Assembly: GCA_011390935.1 (NCBI GenBank)
Contig: JAABRL010000005.1
Location: forward strand, 136,166-190,134
Origin: Gemmatimonas sp.
GTDB taxonomy: Bacteria; Gemmatimonadota; Gemmatimonadetes; Gemmatimonadales; Gemmatimonadaceae
Direction of reading: 5' to 3'
DNA: 53,969 bases
Under the pieces are notes generated by a model. It ran no database searches and was not told the DNA's origin. It saw nothing but the letters and a program-made list of their open reading frames with translations. The position numbers and the translations under genes are program-made. Shown here piece by piece: positions 20,417-28,477 of this stretch (the stretch's first letter is position 1; every line of letters begins with the position of its first letter).

Positions 20417-21247
20417 CTATTGACGCGCCAACCACTCCCCGCCGTCAACCACGAAGATCGACCCCGTGATCCAGTCGCCCGCAGGTGACGCCAGATACGC
20501 CACCATCTGTGCGATGTCCGCCGGCGTACCCCAGCGGCCGAGCGGAATGCGTTCTTGCGCATACGCATCCATCCTCGCATCGGCTGCCGCAAAGCGATCG
20601 GGTATGCCACTGTCCGCCGGTGGTGTGAACGCCTTGCGCACCCCTTCGGTGGGGATCGGGCCCGGCGCGATCGCGTTGACACGAATGCGCTCCGGCGCCC
20701 ACTCCACCGCCAGCGTGCGTGTAAGCGCGTCCACGCCGGCCTTCGCCGCCGTGGCATGCGCCATCTGCGGCCAACCGCGATAGTGCAGCGTCATCGACGC
20801 GCTGACGATGCGTCCCCCGCCCTGCGCTTTCATCACCGGGTACACGGCCTGCGAGCAGTGAAAGGTGCCATACAGATCGATCTCCACCACCGCCTTCCAT
20901 GCGTTCGGTGAGAGCGTGGCACTCGGCGCATAGAAGTTGCCCGCCGCGTTGTTCACCAGCAGGTCGAGCCGTCCGTGCGTGTTCGACACGTCATCGACCA
21001 CCGCACGCACGCGCTCGACATCACGCACGTCGAGCGCGACGCTGCTGACCGATCCGCCCGCTGCGAGAATGCGATCGCGCGCCGTGTCGAAATGCTCCGG
21101 CTTGCGACTCGCGATGACCACGTGCATGCCAAGCGACGCCAACAGCTCGGAGATTCCGAGACCGATCCCGCTGCCGCCGCCGGTGATCAACCCAACCTGA
21201 CCGCGCAGCAGATCATCGCGAAAGATCGACGTGTTGTCAGACGCCAT
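20417..21247 (-). CDS. SDR-family oxidoreductase, 2,4-dienoyl-CoA reductase-like
   Basis: NAD(P)H-dependent short-chain dehydrogenase of 276 residues. The Rossmann glycine motif GGGSGIGLGI and VNNAAGNFY are clear. The classical YxxxK is absent: at that position the sequence is MAHATAAKAGVDALTRTLAVEW, followed by IRVNAIAPGPI. This matches the DECR (2,4-dienoyl-CoA reductase) subgroup, which keeps Lys but takes its Tyr from further upstream (here YRGWPQ). The likely role is reducing dienoyl-CoA intermediates in degradation of polyunsaturated fatty acids; I infer this from family resemblance. ATG 21247 overlaps the stop of the upstream bPH2 gene by 11 nt, so the gene is coupled to the rplS-rnhB-ydbS-ydbT run. 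Confidence 0.88.
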   Translation of the reverse strand: MASDNTSIFRDDLLRGQVGLITGGGSGIGLGISELLASLGMHVVIASRKPEHFDTARDRILAAGGSVSSVALDVRDVERVRAVVDDVSNTHGRLDLLVNNAAGNFYAPSATLSPNAWKAVVEIDLYGTFHCSQAVYPVMKAQGGGRIVSASMTLHYRGWPQMAHATAAKAGVDALTRTLAVEWAPERIRVNAIAPGPIPTEGVRKAFTPPADSGIPDRFAAADARMDAYAQERIPLGRWGTPADIAQMVAYLASPAGDWITGSIFVVDGGEWLARQ

Positions 21248-22886
21248 GGGGCACACTCTCCGGCATGAGGGAACGAACGATCGGGCGCGTGGCCGCAGCC
21301 GTGCCTGCCCGCGCATGACGCACCACGTTGGGCAGACGCGATACGAGATCTTCCTGCACGGACCGCGCTTCCGCCAGCGGCAAGTCCACCATGTCGGCAT
21401 CGCCGCCGGTGCCCGCCGTGGTCAAGCGCAAACTCGCCATGCCGAACAGTCGCTGCAGCGGGCCCTGACGCACTTCCACCAACTGCAGCTTCGCCTCCGG
21501 CAGAATCATCGTGGTGCGCGCGACGCCACCCGCCCGAACCACCACATATCCGTTCGCCATCAGCAAGCCACGCGCGCGGCGACGCACCACGGCGAGCACC
21601 CACAGCAGCGGCAGGAGCCACAGCATCCGCAGCGCCCACTCAGGCCGCCACCACATCACGAGCGCCATCACCATGCCCCAGGAGATGGTGGAATCGAGCG
21701 CAATGCGCGCCGCCGCGATCGGGCGTGGGCGGCGCCACAGGCCGTCGCGCATCGGCGCCGTGAGTACGCGCTCCAGCGAAGCAGCGGGGAAGACCTCCGG
21801 CACGAAGGCGGCCAACGACGCGCGCTTCAGAATCGGCAGCAGCACCTGTCGACCACCGGACGCCGCCGCCTCTCCTCCGCGCGAAGCCCCGGCCGACACG
21901 AGGTGCAACTCCCCGAGATCGAAGGGACGCCGCAGCACCGACTGATGAAAGCGCAGCGCCTGCGCCCGCTGCACCGGCACACTCGCTTCCACGCGCGAGA
22001 AGAGTCCGTGGCGACGTCGCAGGTCGCGCCCCACCCGCTCGAGCGTGAAGCCGTAGTAGCGCACGACCGACCCGCCCACCGAGACCAGCCACGACGCGAC
22101 GAGCAGCGGCACCACGAGCAGCAAGAGGAACAGCGCAAGCGCCGACACACCACCGATCGCCGATGACACCGACCCCACCGATCCCACGATGCCGTTGGCC
22201 AGATCGAGATCGTCAAAGAATGACGAGCGAATGCGCTCGCAGCCGCTGAAGAGCAGTGCCAACAGCACGCCCACATTGTTCGAGGTCCCACCCGCCACCA
22301 TGAGCTGCTCGACATCCAACGAGGCGATCATGCTTGGTGTGGCTTCGACCTCCTCGACGGGCGCGCTCGCAGCTCGCGCCGTGGCGCCGACGGCCTCCGC
22401 CACGATCGGCGCAGACGACGCCAGCGCACTGCGTCGCTCACGCACCAGCTGCTCGCGAAGCATTTGGGCGTCGCGCCACCGCAGCACCCGAAGCGTCACC
22501 TCGGCGGACGAGCCGGTAGTCGCCGTTTCGACGCGCATTTCGCCCATGGCCAACACTCGTTGCAACGCCGATTGCTGCACGTTCACCGATTGAATGCGGC
22601 CGAACGGGATGACGCGCGACTGGCGCGACAGCACACCGCTGCGATAGTGCAGCGCGTCCTCCGAGAGCCCGAACCGGGTACTCAGATAGCGCGCGATGGA
22701 GCCGATCACGAGCAGCACGACCACGCCCGCCAGTGCGTAGATCACCCAATCGGTGCGATCACGTCGCAGCTGCAGCGCCAGCAGGACGAGCGGGAAGACG
22801 AGCTGTCGGGCCAGCGCAAACCAGTGAAAGAGCAGACTGGCCGGGTGGAGCCGTCGGAGCGTGACATTGGCCGCCGCGGACGACAT
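21237..22886 (-). CDS. bPH2 (YdbT-like) membrane protein
   Basis: A 549-residue membrane protein with bacterial PH (bPH2/YdbT/DUF304) domains. Two helices (about 18-62) precede the first PH domain (about 65-150: LSTRFGLSEDALHYRSGVLSR, then RVIPFGRIQSVNVQQSALQRV). A second TM pair and PH domain follow (TLERVGRDLRRRHGLFSR), then a third (GYVVVRAGGVARTTMILPEAKLQLVEVRQGPLQRLFG, shown in part). B. subtilis YdbS/YdbT give resistance to certain bacteriocins, but the general function is unknown. The ATG at 22886 shares one base with the stop of the YdbS-like gene (TGATG), so the two are made together as in other bacteria. Confidence 0.87.
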   Translation of the reverse strand: MSSAAANVTLRRLHPASLLFHWFALARQLVFPLVLLALQLRRDRTDWVIYALAGVVVLLVIGSIARYLSTRFGLSEDALHYRSGVLSRQSRVIPFGRIQSVNVQQSALQRVLAMGEMRVETATTGSSAEVTLRVLRWRDAQMLREQLVRERRSALASSAPIVAEAVGATARAASAPVEEVEATPSMIASLDVEQLMVAGGTSNNVGVLLALLFSGCERIRSSFFDDLDLANGIVGSVGSVSSAIGGVSALALFLLLLVVPLLVASWLVSVGGSVVRYYGFTLERVGRDLRRRHGLFSRVEASVPVQRAQALRFHQSVLRRPFDLGELHLVSAGASRGGEAAASGGRQVLLPILKRASLAAFVPEVFPAASLERVLTAPMRDGLWRRPRPIAAARIALDSTISWGMVMALVMWWRPEWALRMLWLLPLLWVLAVVRRRARGLLMANGYVVVRAGGVARTTMILPEAKLQLVEVRQGPLQRLFGMASLRLTTAGTGGDADMVDLPLAEARSVQEDLVSRLPNVVRHARAGTAAATRPIVRSLMPESVPHGV

Positions 22887-23473
22887 CACAGTGGCTCGAC
22901 GACGCCCGCCAGCATGGCGAGATGCTCGCGCAGCGCGTGCCCGTCCTCGGGGGTCAACCCGGGGATGGTGAGGCTGCTGCCACTGCCGGATGCCGTGTGC
23001 ACGGTGACGTGGCTGAGGCCGAGCATCCGCTCGAGCGGGCCCTGCTCGGTGTCCACATGTTGAATGCGTGTGTACGGGACGACGCTTTCCACACGAAACA
23101 TGACGCCCCGATCGAGACGCAAAGCATCCGGTGTCACGCGATAGCGCCAGGCGGCATATCGACGGCCGGGAATGCGCAGCCCAACGAGGCCCGCAATGAT
23201 CCAGGGGAGCGCCACGGCCGCCGCGGTGTGCGGCACCGAGCGGTCGAAGAAGGCGAACCAGGTGAGCACGCCGAGCGCCATCGAGGGGACGACCGCATTG
23301 AGCAGAAACCCGATTCGCCACCAGAGCTGCACGCGAGGCGCCAGTGCACGCGGCGTGTCATCGAAGGCGGGGGCGAGCAGGTCGGGCGACTCGTGCGCAC
23401 CGAACGCTGTTCGCTCGTCGTCCATCGGCTCGCGCGCGTTGTCGTCCAGTGCAGCAGCGGGCGCGTCGGTCAT
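22886..23473 (-). CDS. bPH2 (YdbS-like) membrane protein
   Basis: A 195-residue protein with a cytoplasmic N-terminus rich in Asp/Ala, two membrane helices (about 50-105) and one bacterial PH domain (about 110-180): AAWRYRVTPDALRLDRGVMFR, VVPYTRIQHVDTEQGPLERMLGL and GSGSSLTIPGL. This is the usual short partner of the YdbT-type protein encoded next, and the adjacent pair probably forms a membrane complex. ATG 23473 begins 2 nt after the rnhB stop. The co-transcription with rplS and rnhB is inferred from spacing. Confidence 0.88.
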   Translation of the reverse strand: MTDAPAAALDDNAREPMDDERTAFGAHESPDLLAPAFDDTPRALAPRVQLWWRIGFLLNAVVPSMALGVLTWFAFFDRSVPHTAAAVALPWIIAGLVGLRIPGRRYAAWRYRVTPDALRLDRGVMFRVESVVPYTRIQHVDTEQGPLERMLGLSHVTVHTASGSGSSLTIPGLTPEDGHALREHLAMLAGVVEPL

Positions 23474-23475
23474 GG

Positions 23476-24105
23476 TCAGAGTTCGAGGGACGTTTGCAGC
23501 GCCAGGCAGAAGCTGCGCCGGTGGTGCGCAGTCAGCCCGTGCGAGAGAATCGCTTCCCGATGAGCGCGTGTACCGTACCCCATGTTCCGCTCCCACGCAT
23601 ACGGACCATGGCGCGCGGCGAGTTTTGCCATCAGGCGATCGCGCAGCACCTTGGCGACGATCGACGCGCACGCCACCGAGTAGCACTTGCGGTCGCCCTG
23701 CACGACGCCGGTGTGCGGGACGCCCAGCCATCGCAACGGATTGCCATCGACCAGGACGTGATCCGGGGACGCCCCGAGTTGCCGCTCCGTGTGCGCGAGG
23801 GCGCGCTGCATGGCGCGCACCGTGGCCTGCAGGATGTTGATGCGGTCGACCTCGCGCACCGAGGCGGCGCCCACCCCCACGGCGATGGCGACCTCGTGAA
23901 TACGCTGCGCGAGGCGCTCACGCGTGGGCGGATCGAGCAGCTTCGAGTCGTTGACGCCCGCAATGGCGCGCACGCCGGCCGGCATGACGACGGCACATGC
24001 GACAACGGGGCCCGCAAGCGGGCCCCGTCCGACTTCGTCGATTCCCACCAGCGTGGGGCCGTACTGCGCCCGCAGTTCCGACTCGAGGCGCGTCCAGCGA
24101 GCCAT
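23476..24105 (-). CDS. rnhB: Ribonuclease HII
   Basis: Removes ribonucleotides embedded in DNA and RNA primers. The 209-residue protein contains the type-2 RNase H motif GIDEVGRGPLAGPVV (D23, E24), DHVLVDGN with the third acidic residue, the GDRKCYSVACASIVAKVLRD motif with the family's conserved Ser-Ile-Ala/Val-Lys, and YGTRAHREAI near the end. ATG 24105 lies 24 nt after the rplS stop; an ATG at 24129 would add eight residues and remains possible, as neither has a strong ribosome site. The rplS-rnhB order is conserved in many bacteria. Confidence 0.95.
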   Translation of the reverse strand: MARWTRLESELRAQYGPTLVGIDEVGRGPLAGPVVACAVVMPAGVRAIAGVNDSKLLDPPTRERLAQRIHEVAIAVGVGAASVREVDRINILQATVRAMQRALAHTERQLGASPDHVLVDGNPLRWLGVPHTGVVQGDRKCYSVACASIVAKVLRDRLMAKLAARHGPYAWERNMGYGTRAHREAILSHGLTAHHRRSFCLALQTSLEL

Positions 24106-24129
24106 GGAATCGGGGCCCCCGCTCGGCAA

Positions 24130-24507
24130 TCAGGCCGAGGTGGCCGGACCCTTGGGGGCGCGCACGACCTTGCGCTCCTTGATGCGGGCCGCCTTGCCCA
24201 CCACGTCGCGCAGGTAGTACAGCTTGGCGCGGCGCACGACACCGCGGCGTACCACGATCAGGCTGCCGATCATGGGGCTGTGCAGCGGGAAGATGCGCTC
24301 CACGCCAACACCGTTGGAGATCTTGCGCACCGTGAACGTCTCGCTCACGCCGCCGCCCTTGCGGGCAATGCACACACCCTCGAACGCCTGCAAGCGCTCC
24401 TTCTCGCCTTCCTTCACGCGCACGTTCACGCGCACCGTGTCGCCAGGACGGAACGGCGGAATGTCAGAGCGCAGCCACTCCTTCTGCGTTTCGATGAACG
24501 GATGCAT
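24130..24507 (-). CDS. rplS: 50S ribosomal protein L19
   Basis: Large-subunit protein at the 30S-50S interface. The 125-residue product has all the family landmarks: [52 protein letters not shown] and [15 protein letters not shown]. It is followed by a short Ala/Lys tail. ATG 24507 is preceded by GGGAGA about 6 nt upstream; longer readings of the frame lack family similarity and are rejected. Unusually it is not next to trmD, which lies at 34876. The long upstream leader contains hairpins that might be regulatory. Confidence 0.97.
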   Translation of the reverse strand: MHPFIETQKEWLRSDIPPFRPGDTVRVNVRVKEGEKERLQAFEGVCIARKGGGVSETFTVRKISNGVGVERIFPLHSPMIGSLIVVRRGVVRRAKLYYLRDVVGKAARIKERKVVRAPKGPATSA

Positions 24508-24837
24508 ATGATTCTCCCGGACGCGCCGCGTCCGTGTGCTAAGGCCTTCGGTGTCCCGCCGGCATCGTGACCAATGCCAGACCGCGGGGTGCGAGAGGCC
24601 GTGTCGTACGCCCGAAGCCCATCTCCGGTCGCACTTTCGACACGGCATCGCCGCCGTCGAACTGTTCGACGGGTGACGCATTCGTGACGGTCCGGTCAAT
24701 CTTCTCTCCCGAACCTAGCCTCTCAAGTTACCCTGCCATGGTGTCGATCCGCTAGTGGGGAACGATCGAGCGCGCGTACGACGCCGTCCGCACCGATCGG
24801 CAGGAGCTTTTGGCAGTCCCACGCCGTTCCCTTGTTC
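24508..24837. other. Divergent intergenic region between rplS and prolyl oligopeptidase, with two inverted repeats
   Basis: 330 nt without a gene. It contains an 8-bp perfect hairpin, CCGTCGAA-ctg-TTCGACGG (24654-24672), and a wider inverted repeat GCCGTGTCG (24598-24606) / CGACACGGC (24638-24646). On the minus strand both would lie in the rplS leader if transcription starts beyond them, so a ribosomal-protein leader structure is possible. I could not find a clear -35/-10 pair for either direction. Confidence 0.4.
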
Positions 24838-26913
24838 ATGGCAGACCTCCCCCGCCTCCAGTACCCGTCAACCCGGACCGTTCCCCAGGTCGACGACTAT
24901 CACGGCACCCCCGTCCCCGATCCCTATCGCTGGCTCGAAGACGACAACGCCCCGGAGACTGCAAAGTGGGTCTCGCGCCAGAACGCCGTCACCGAGCAGT
25001 GGCTGCAGGCCCTGCCATGGCGCCCCGCGCTGCGCGACCGCATCACCGCCCTCGTGGACTACCCGCGGGTGGGCCGGCCCCTGGCGCGCGCCGGCTGGCT
25101 GCTCATTCCCCGCAACAGCGGCCTGCAGAACCAGAACGTCTGGTATGTGCAGCGGGGCCTCGAGGGACCGGCGGAAGTCCTGCTCGACCCCAACGCCATG
25201 TCCCCCGATGGCACCACCCGCATCGGCGTCCTCGCCATCGATCGCACGGGCCAGTTCGTCGCCTACTCGATTTCCCGCGCCGGCTCCGACTGGCAGGAAA
25301 TCCGCGTTCGCTCCCTCGATACCCGCACCGACCTCGACGACCGCGTGGAGTGGGTCAAGGTCTCCGACATCGCCTGGCACGGCCGCGGCTTCTACTACTC
25401 ACGCTACCCCGAGCCCACCGAGCACGCGCTCTCCGGCGTGAATGAACGACACCAGGTGTGGTATCACACCCTCGGTACCGCCCAGGCGGATGATCGGCTC
25501 GTGTACGACGACGCCGAGCACGCGAAGCGCTTCCACATCGTGCGCACCACGCGCGACGAGCGCTTTGCCGTGCTCTCCATCTCCGACCGCGGCGAAGGAA
25601 GGGATGGCGAAGCGCTCCACGTCATGGACCTCACACACTCGGCGCCCACCTTCCAACCGGTGTGGACGGACTTCGACGATCACTTCGATGTCATCGACCA
25701 CGTCGACGGGGAGTTGGTGGTGTTCACCACCCATGCGGCCCCGAACGGACGGGTCGTGCGCATTGCACCGCAGCGGCCGTCGCCCGAACACTGGACCACC
25801 ATCATCGCCGAACAGCCGGAACCGTTGCAGGACGTCGTCATGGGCGGCGGCCGACTCTTCGCCACATCACTCGTCGATGTGACCAGTCGCGTGCGCTGCT
25901 GCAATCCCGACGGGGCCGAGTTGCGCGAGATCGCGCTCCCCGGGCTCGGTACGGTCGAGGGCTTCGACGGCGAGGCGGACGCATCGCACGTGTTCTTCAC
26001 GTACACCTCCTTCACCGCGCCGCCGAGCATTCACCGGCTGCACGTCATCACGGGGGAGCACTCACTCTTCGAACGGCCGGCACTGCCGTTCGATCCCGCA
26101 CAGTTCGAAACGCACCAGCACTTCGCCATCTCGGCCGATGGCACGCGCGTGCCGATGTTCGTGGTACACCGTCGCGGCCTCGTGCGCGACGGGCGCAACC
26201 CCACGCTGCTCTACGGCTACGGCGGATTCAACATCACGCTCGGTCCACAGTTCAGCGCGGCCCGGGTGGCCTTCCTCGAGCAGGGCGGCGTGTTTGTGCA
26301 GGCCAACCTGCGTGGCGGCGGCGAGTACGGGGAAGCGTGGCATCAGGCCGGCATGAAGACGCGCAAGCAGAACGTCTTCGACGACGCCATTGCCTGCGCC
26401 GAATGGCTCATCGCCAACGGCTACACGACCTCGGATCGACTGGCCATGCAAGGCGGATCCAACGGCGGGCTGCTCGTGGGCGCACTCATGACACAGCGTC
26501 CCGACCTCTTCGCCGTGGCCCTGCCCGCCGTCGGCGTGCTCGACATGCTGCGCTTCCACCACTTCACCATCGGGTGGAACTGGATTGCCGATTATGGCTC
26601 GAGCGACGATCCGGAGGAGTTTCGCGTACTGCATGCGTACTCGCCCCTGCACAACGTGCGTGATGGTGTCCGCTACCCGGCCACCCTGGTAACCACCGGG
26701 GATCACGATGATCGCGTCGTGCCGGCACACTCGTTCAAGTTCATTGCGCGATTGCAGGTCGCACACGCTGGCGACGCGCCGGTGCTCATTCGCGTGGAGA
26801 CGCAGTCGGGCCACGGCGCCTCGTCACTCACCAAGGCGATTGCCGAGCTAACCGACGTCTACGCGTTCCTGTTCGAGAACCTGGGGGTCGCGCCCCGATT
26901 CGACGCGGCCTGA
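24838..26913 (+). CDS. Prolyl oligopeptidase family serine peptidase (S9A)
   Basis: Cleaves short peptides after proline. The 691-residue protein begins with the typical YHGTPVPDPYRWLEDD motif and consists of a seven-bladed propeller (about 75-420) and an alpha/beta-hydrolase domain. Catalytic triad by family comparison: S541 in MQGGSNGGLL, the Asp in TGDHDDRVVP (about 624-625) and H659 in QSGHGAS. YGYGGFNI and LRGGGEYGEAWH are also characteristic. No signal peptide is seen, so it is probably cytoplasmic. ATG 24838 is preferred to an in-frame TTG six nt upstream. Its 3' end overlaps the converging photolyase gene by 55 nt on the opposite strand. Confidence 0.95.
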   Translation: MADLPRLQYPSTRTVPQVDDYHGTPVPDPYRWLEDDNAPETAKWVSRQNAVTEQWLQALPWRPALRDRITALVDYPRVGRPLARAGWLLIPRNSGLQNQNVWYVQRGLEGPAEVLLDPNAMSPDGTTRIGVLAIDRTGQFVAYSISRAGSDWQEIRVRSLDTRTDLDDRVEWVKVSDIAWHGRGFYYSRYPEPTEHALSGVNERHQVWYHTLGTAQADDRLVYDDAEHAKRFHIVRTTRDERFAVLSISDRGEGRDGEALHVMDLTHSAPTFQPVWTDFDDHFDVIDHVDGELVVFTTHAAPNGRVVRIAPQRPSPEHWTTIIAEQPEPLQDVVMGGGRLFATSLVDVTSRVRCCNPDGAELREIALPGLGTVEGFDGEADASHVFFTYTSFTAPPSIHRLHVITGEHSLFERPALPFDPAQFETHQHFAISADGTRVPMFVVHRRGLVRDGRNPTLLYGYGGFNITLGPQFSAARVAFLEQGGVFVQANLRGGGEYGEAWHQAGMKTRKQNVFDDAIACAEWLIANGYTTSDRLAMQGGSNGGLLVGALMTQRPDLFAVALPAVGVLDMLRFHHFTIGWNWIADYGSSDDPEEFRVLHAYSPLHNVRDGVRYPATLVTTGDHDDRVVPAHSFKFIARLQVAHAGDAPVLIRVETQSGHGASSLTKAIAELTDVYAFLFENLGVAPRFDAA

Positions 26914-28370
26914 TCGCGGCGATCCGCCATGGTCACCGCGCGGCGGTAGTTCGCGTCCTGTACCTGCGCCGCCTCGTGCATGGCGACCATGGGTTCCGCG
27001 TAGCCGATCGTGTGTGCCAGCCGCTCGGGGCGCAGTGCCTGCTCGGGTGGCAGATCGGCGAGCTCCGGGATCCAGTGACGGACGAACTCTGCCTGTGGAT
27101 CGTAATCGTTGGCCTGCTTGTGCACGTTGAAGAAACGAAAGCCACGCGCGTCGTTGCCGACTCCTGACACGTACGCCCAGTTGCCCCAGTTGCTGCTCAC
27201 ATCGTAGTCCACCAGCCACGACTCGAACCACGCGGCCCCCAGGCGCCAATCGATGCCGAGCACACGCGTGAGAAAGCTGGCCGCGTTCTGGCGCGCCCGG
27301 TTGCTCATGAATCCCGTGGCGGACAGTTCGCGCATGGCGGCGTCCACCAGCGGATACCCGGTGGTACCAGACGTCCACCGCGCGAAGTCCTCGCCTACCC
27401 CCCGATCGGACAGGCGTCGCCACGGGAAGGGGAGCGACTGCAGTCCGCCCGAGGCGAACAGCCGATTTCCCGATGCGGCGGCCACGAAACGAAAGTAGTC
27501 GCGCCAGAGCAACTCCACGATCAACCACTCGGTATCGGCGTTGCGCACGCGCTTCGTTTCGTACCGGCGGACCTCGGCGTGAATGTGTCGAGCGGATACA
27601 CACCCCAGCGCCAACCACGCGGAGAATCGGCTCGCGTCGTCTGGATCGAGCAGACCGTTGCGCGTGGTCTTGTACGTGCGAAGGCGGTCCTTCTGCCAGA
27701 TCCACTCCTGCACCCGCGCGAGTCCTGCCGTTTCCCCGCCCTTGAAGACAAAGCGCATCCGCGGGTCATGCGGCGGAGCGGCGGCGCCGAGTTGCGCGAG
27801 CGTCGGAATCTCGCCTGGCTCACACGGCGCCGCCGGCAACGACGTGGGCGCACCCAGCGGTGCGCGAATCGCAACGTCGCGTTCGACGCGCCGCCGAAAC
27901 TGCGTGAACACCGGCGGTACCTCGCGCGCATCGAACGGGAGGTCGTCCGCGTGCACCATGGTGTGGCCCGGCACAGCGGTGCACCGCACCGCCAGTGGTC
28001 CCACGCCATCGCACACGGCGCGCTCGACCGCGCGTTCTTCGCTGGTCGCCTCGGCGTGAAACACCAGGCGCGCCGCGCCCAGTTCGCGCGCCAGCGCTGG
28101 CACTTCCTGCTCCGGTTCACCGACGCGCACCACCAGGTCGCCGCCAAGCGCACGACAGGACGCGCGCAGATCGATCAGCGCCTCGAGCAGAAACTGCAGG
28201 CGAAACGCGCCGGCCTTCGGCACGCCGAGCGACGAGTCGAGCGCGAACCCGCGCGGGTCCACGCAGTACACGAGGACCACGGGCGCACCGAACCGCAGCG
28301 CCGCCGCGAGCGCGTCGTGATCATGCAGGCGCAAGTCGTTGCGCAACCAGACGAGTGTGGGAGCAGGCAT
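26859..28370 (-). CDS. Cryptochrome/photolyase, DASH subfamily
   Basis: Flavin-dependent blue-light protein of 503 residues; DASH members repair UV pyrimidine dimers in single-stranded DNA and bind FAD plus a folate antenna. The N-terminal photolyase domain starts LVWLRNDLRLHDHDAL. The FAD-binding domain shows the DASH-type TYKTTRNGLLDPDDASRFSA then WLALGCVSAR, ELLWRDYFRF, PLVDAAMRELSATGFMSNR and SNWGNWAYVSGVGNDAR. The tail beyond about 470 is basic and Asn/Arg-rich and overlaps the prolyl oligopeptidase 3' end. ATG 28370 starts exactly at the family N-terminus; no ribosome site is evident. A 13-bp tandem repeat lies just upstream. Confidence 0.93.
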   Translation of the reverse strand: MPAPTLVWLRNDLRLHDHDALAAALRFGAPVVLVYCVDPRGFALDSSLGVPKAGAFRLQFLLEALIDLRASCRALGGDLVVRVGEPEQEVPALARELGAARLVFHAEATSEERAVERAVCDGVGPLAVRCTAVPGHTMVHADDLPFDAREVPPVFTQFRRRVERDVAIRAPLGAPTSLPAAPCEPGEIPTLAQLGAAAPPHDPRMRFVFKGGETAGLARVQEWIWQKDRLRTYKTTRNGLLDPDDASRFSAWLALGCVSARHIHAEVRRYETKRVRNADTEWLIVELLWRDYFRFVAAASGNRLFASGGLQSLPFPWRRLSDRGVGEDFARWTSGTTGYPLVDAAMRELSATGFMSNRARQNAASFLTRVLGIDWRLGAAWFESWLVDYDVSSNWGNWAYVSGVGNDARGFRFFNVHKQANDYDPQAEFVRHWIPELADLPPEQALRPERLAHTIGYAEPMVAMHEAAQVQDANYRRAVTMADRRDQAASNRGATPRFSNRNA

Positions 28371-28411
28371 CACGCAGTGAACGGCCCCGCCGCACGAAGG
28401 TTCCGAACGCC

Positions 28412-28476
28412 GTGGCACCTCGCAATAGCACCTCGCGGTGGCACCTCGCCGTGGCGCCTCGCCGTGGCGCCTTGCG
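28412..28476. repeat. Five tandem copies of a 13-bp unit
   Basis: Exactly five consecutive 13-mers: GTGGCACCTCGCA, ATAGCACCTCGCG, GTGGCACCTCGCC, GTGGCGCCTCGCC, GTGGCGCCTTGCG. Consensus GTGGCRCCTCGCS, with at most three or four differences between units. They fill the gap between the hybrid kinase stop (28478) and the photolyase start (28370). A 13-nt period is not a multiple of three. They could be a replication-slippage microsatellite, protein-binding iterons, or part of an mRNA structure; nothing decides among these. Confidence 0.85.
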
Positions 28477-28477
28477 G

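Noticed and set aside
24508..24699. N-terminal extension of rplS by 64 codons
   Set aside because: No similarity to L19 upstream of MHPFIE, and the ATG at 24507 has a proper ribosome site.
28412..28476. CRISPR array
   Set aside because: The repeats are contiguous 13-mers without spacers and no cas gene is present.
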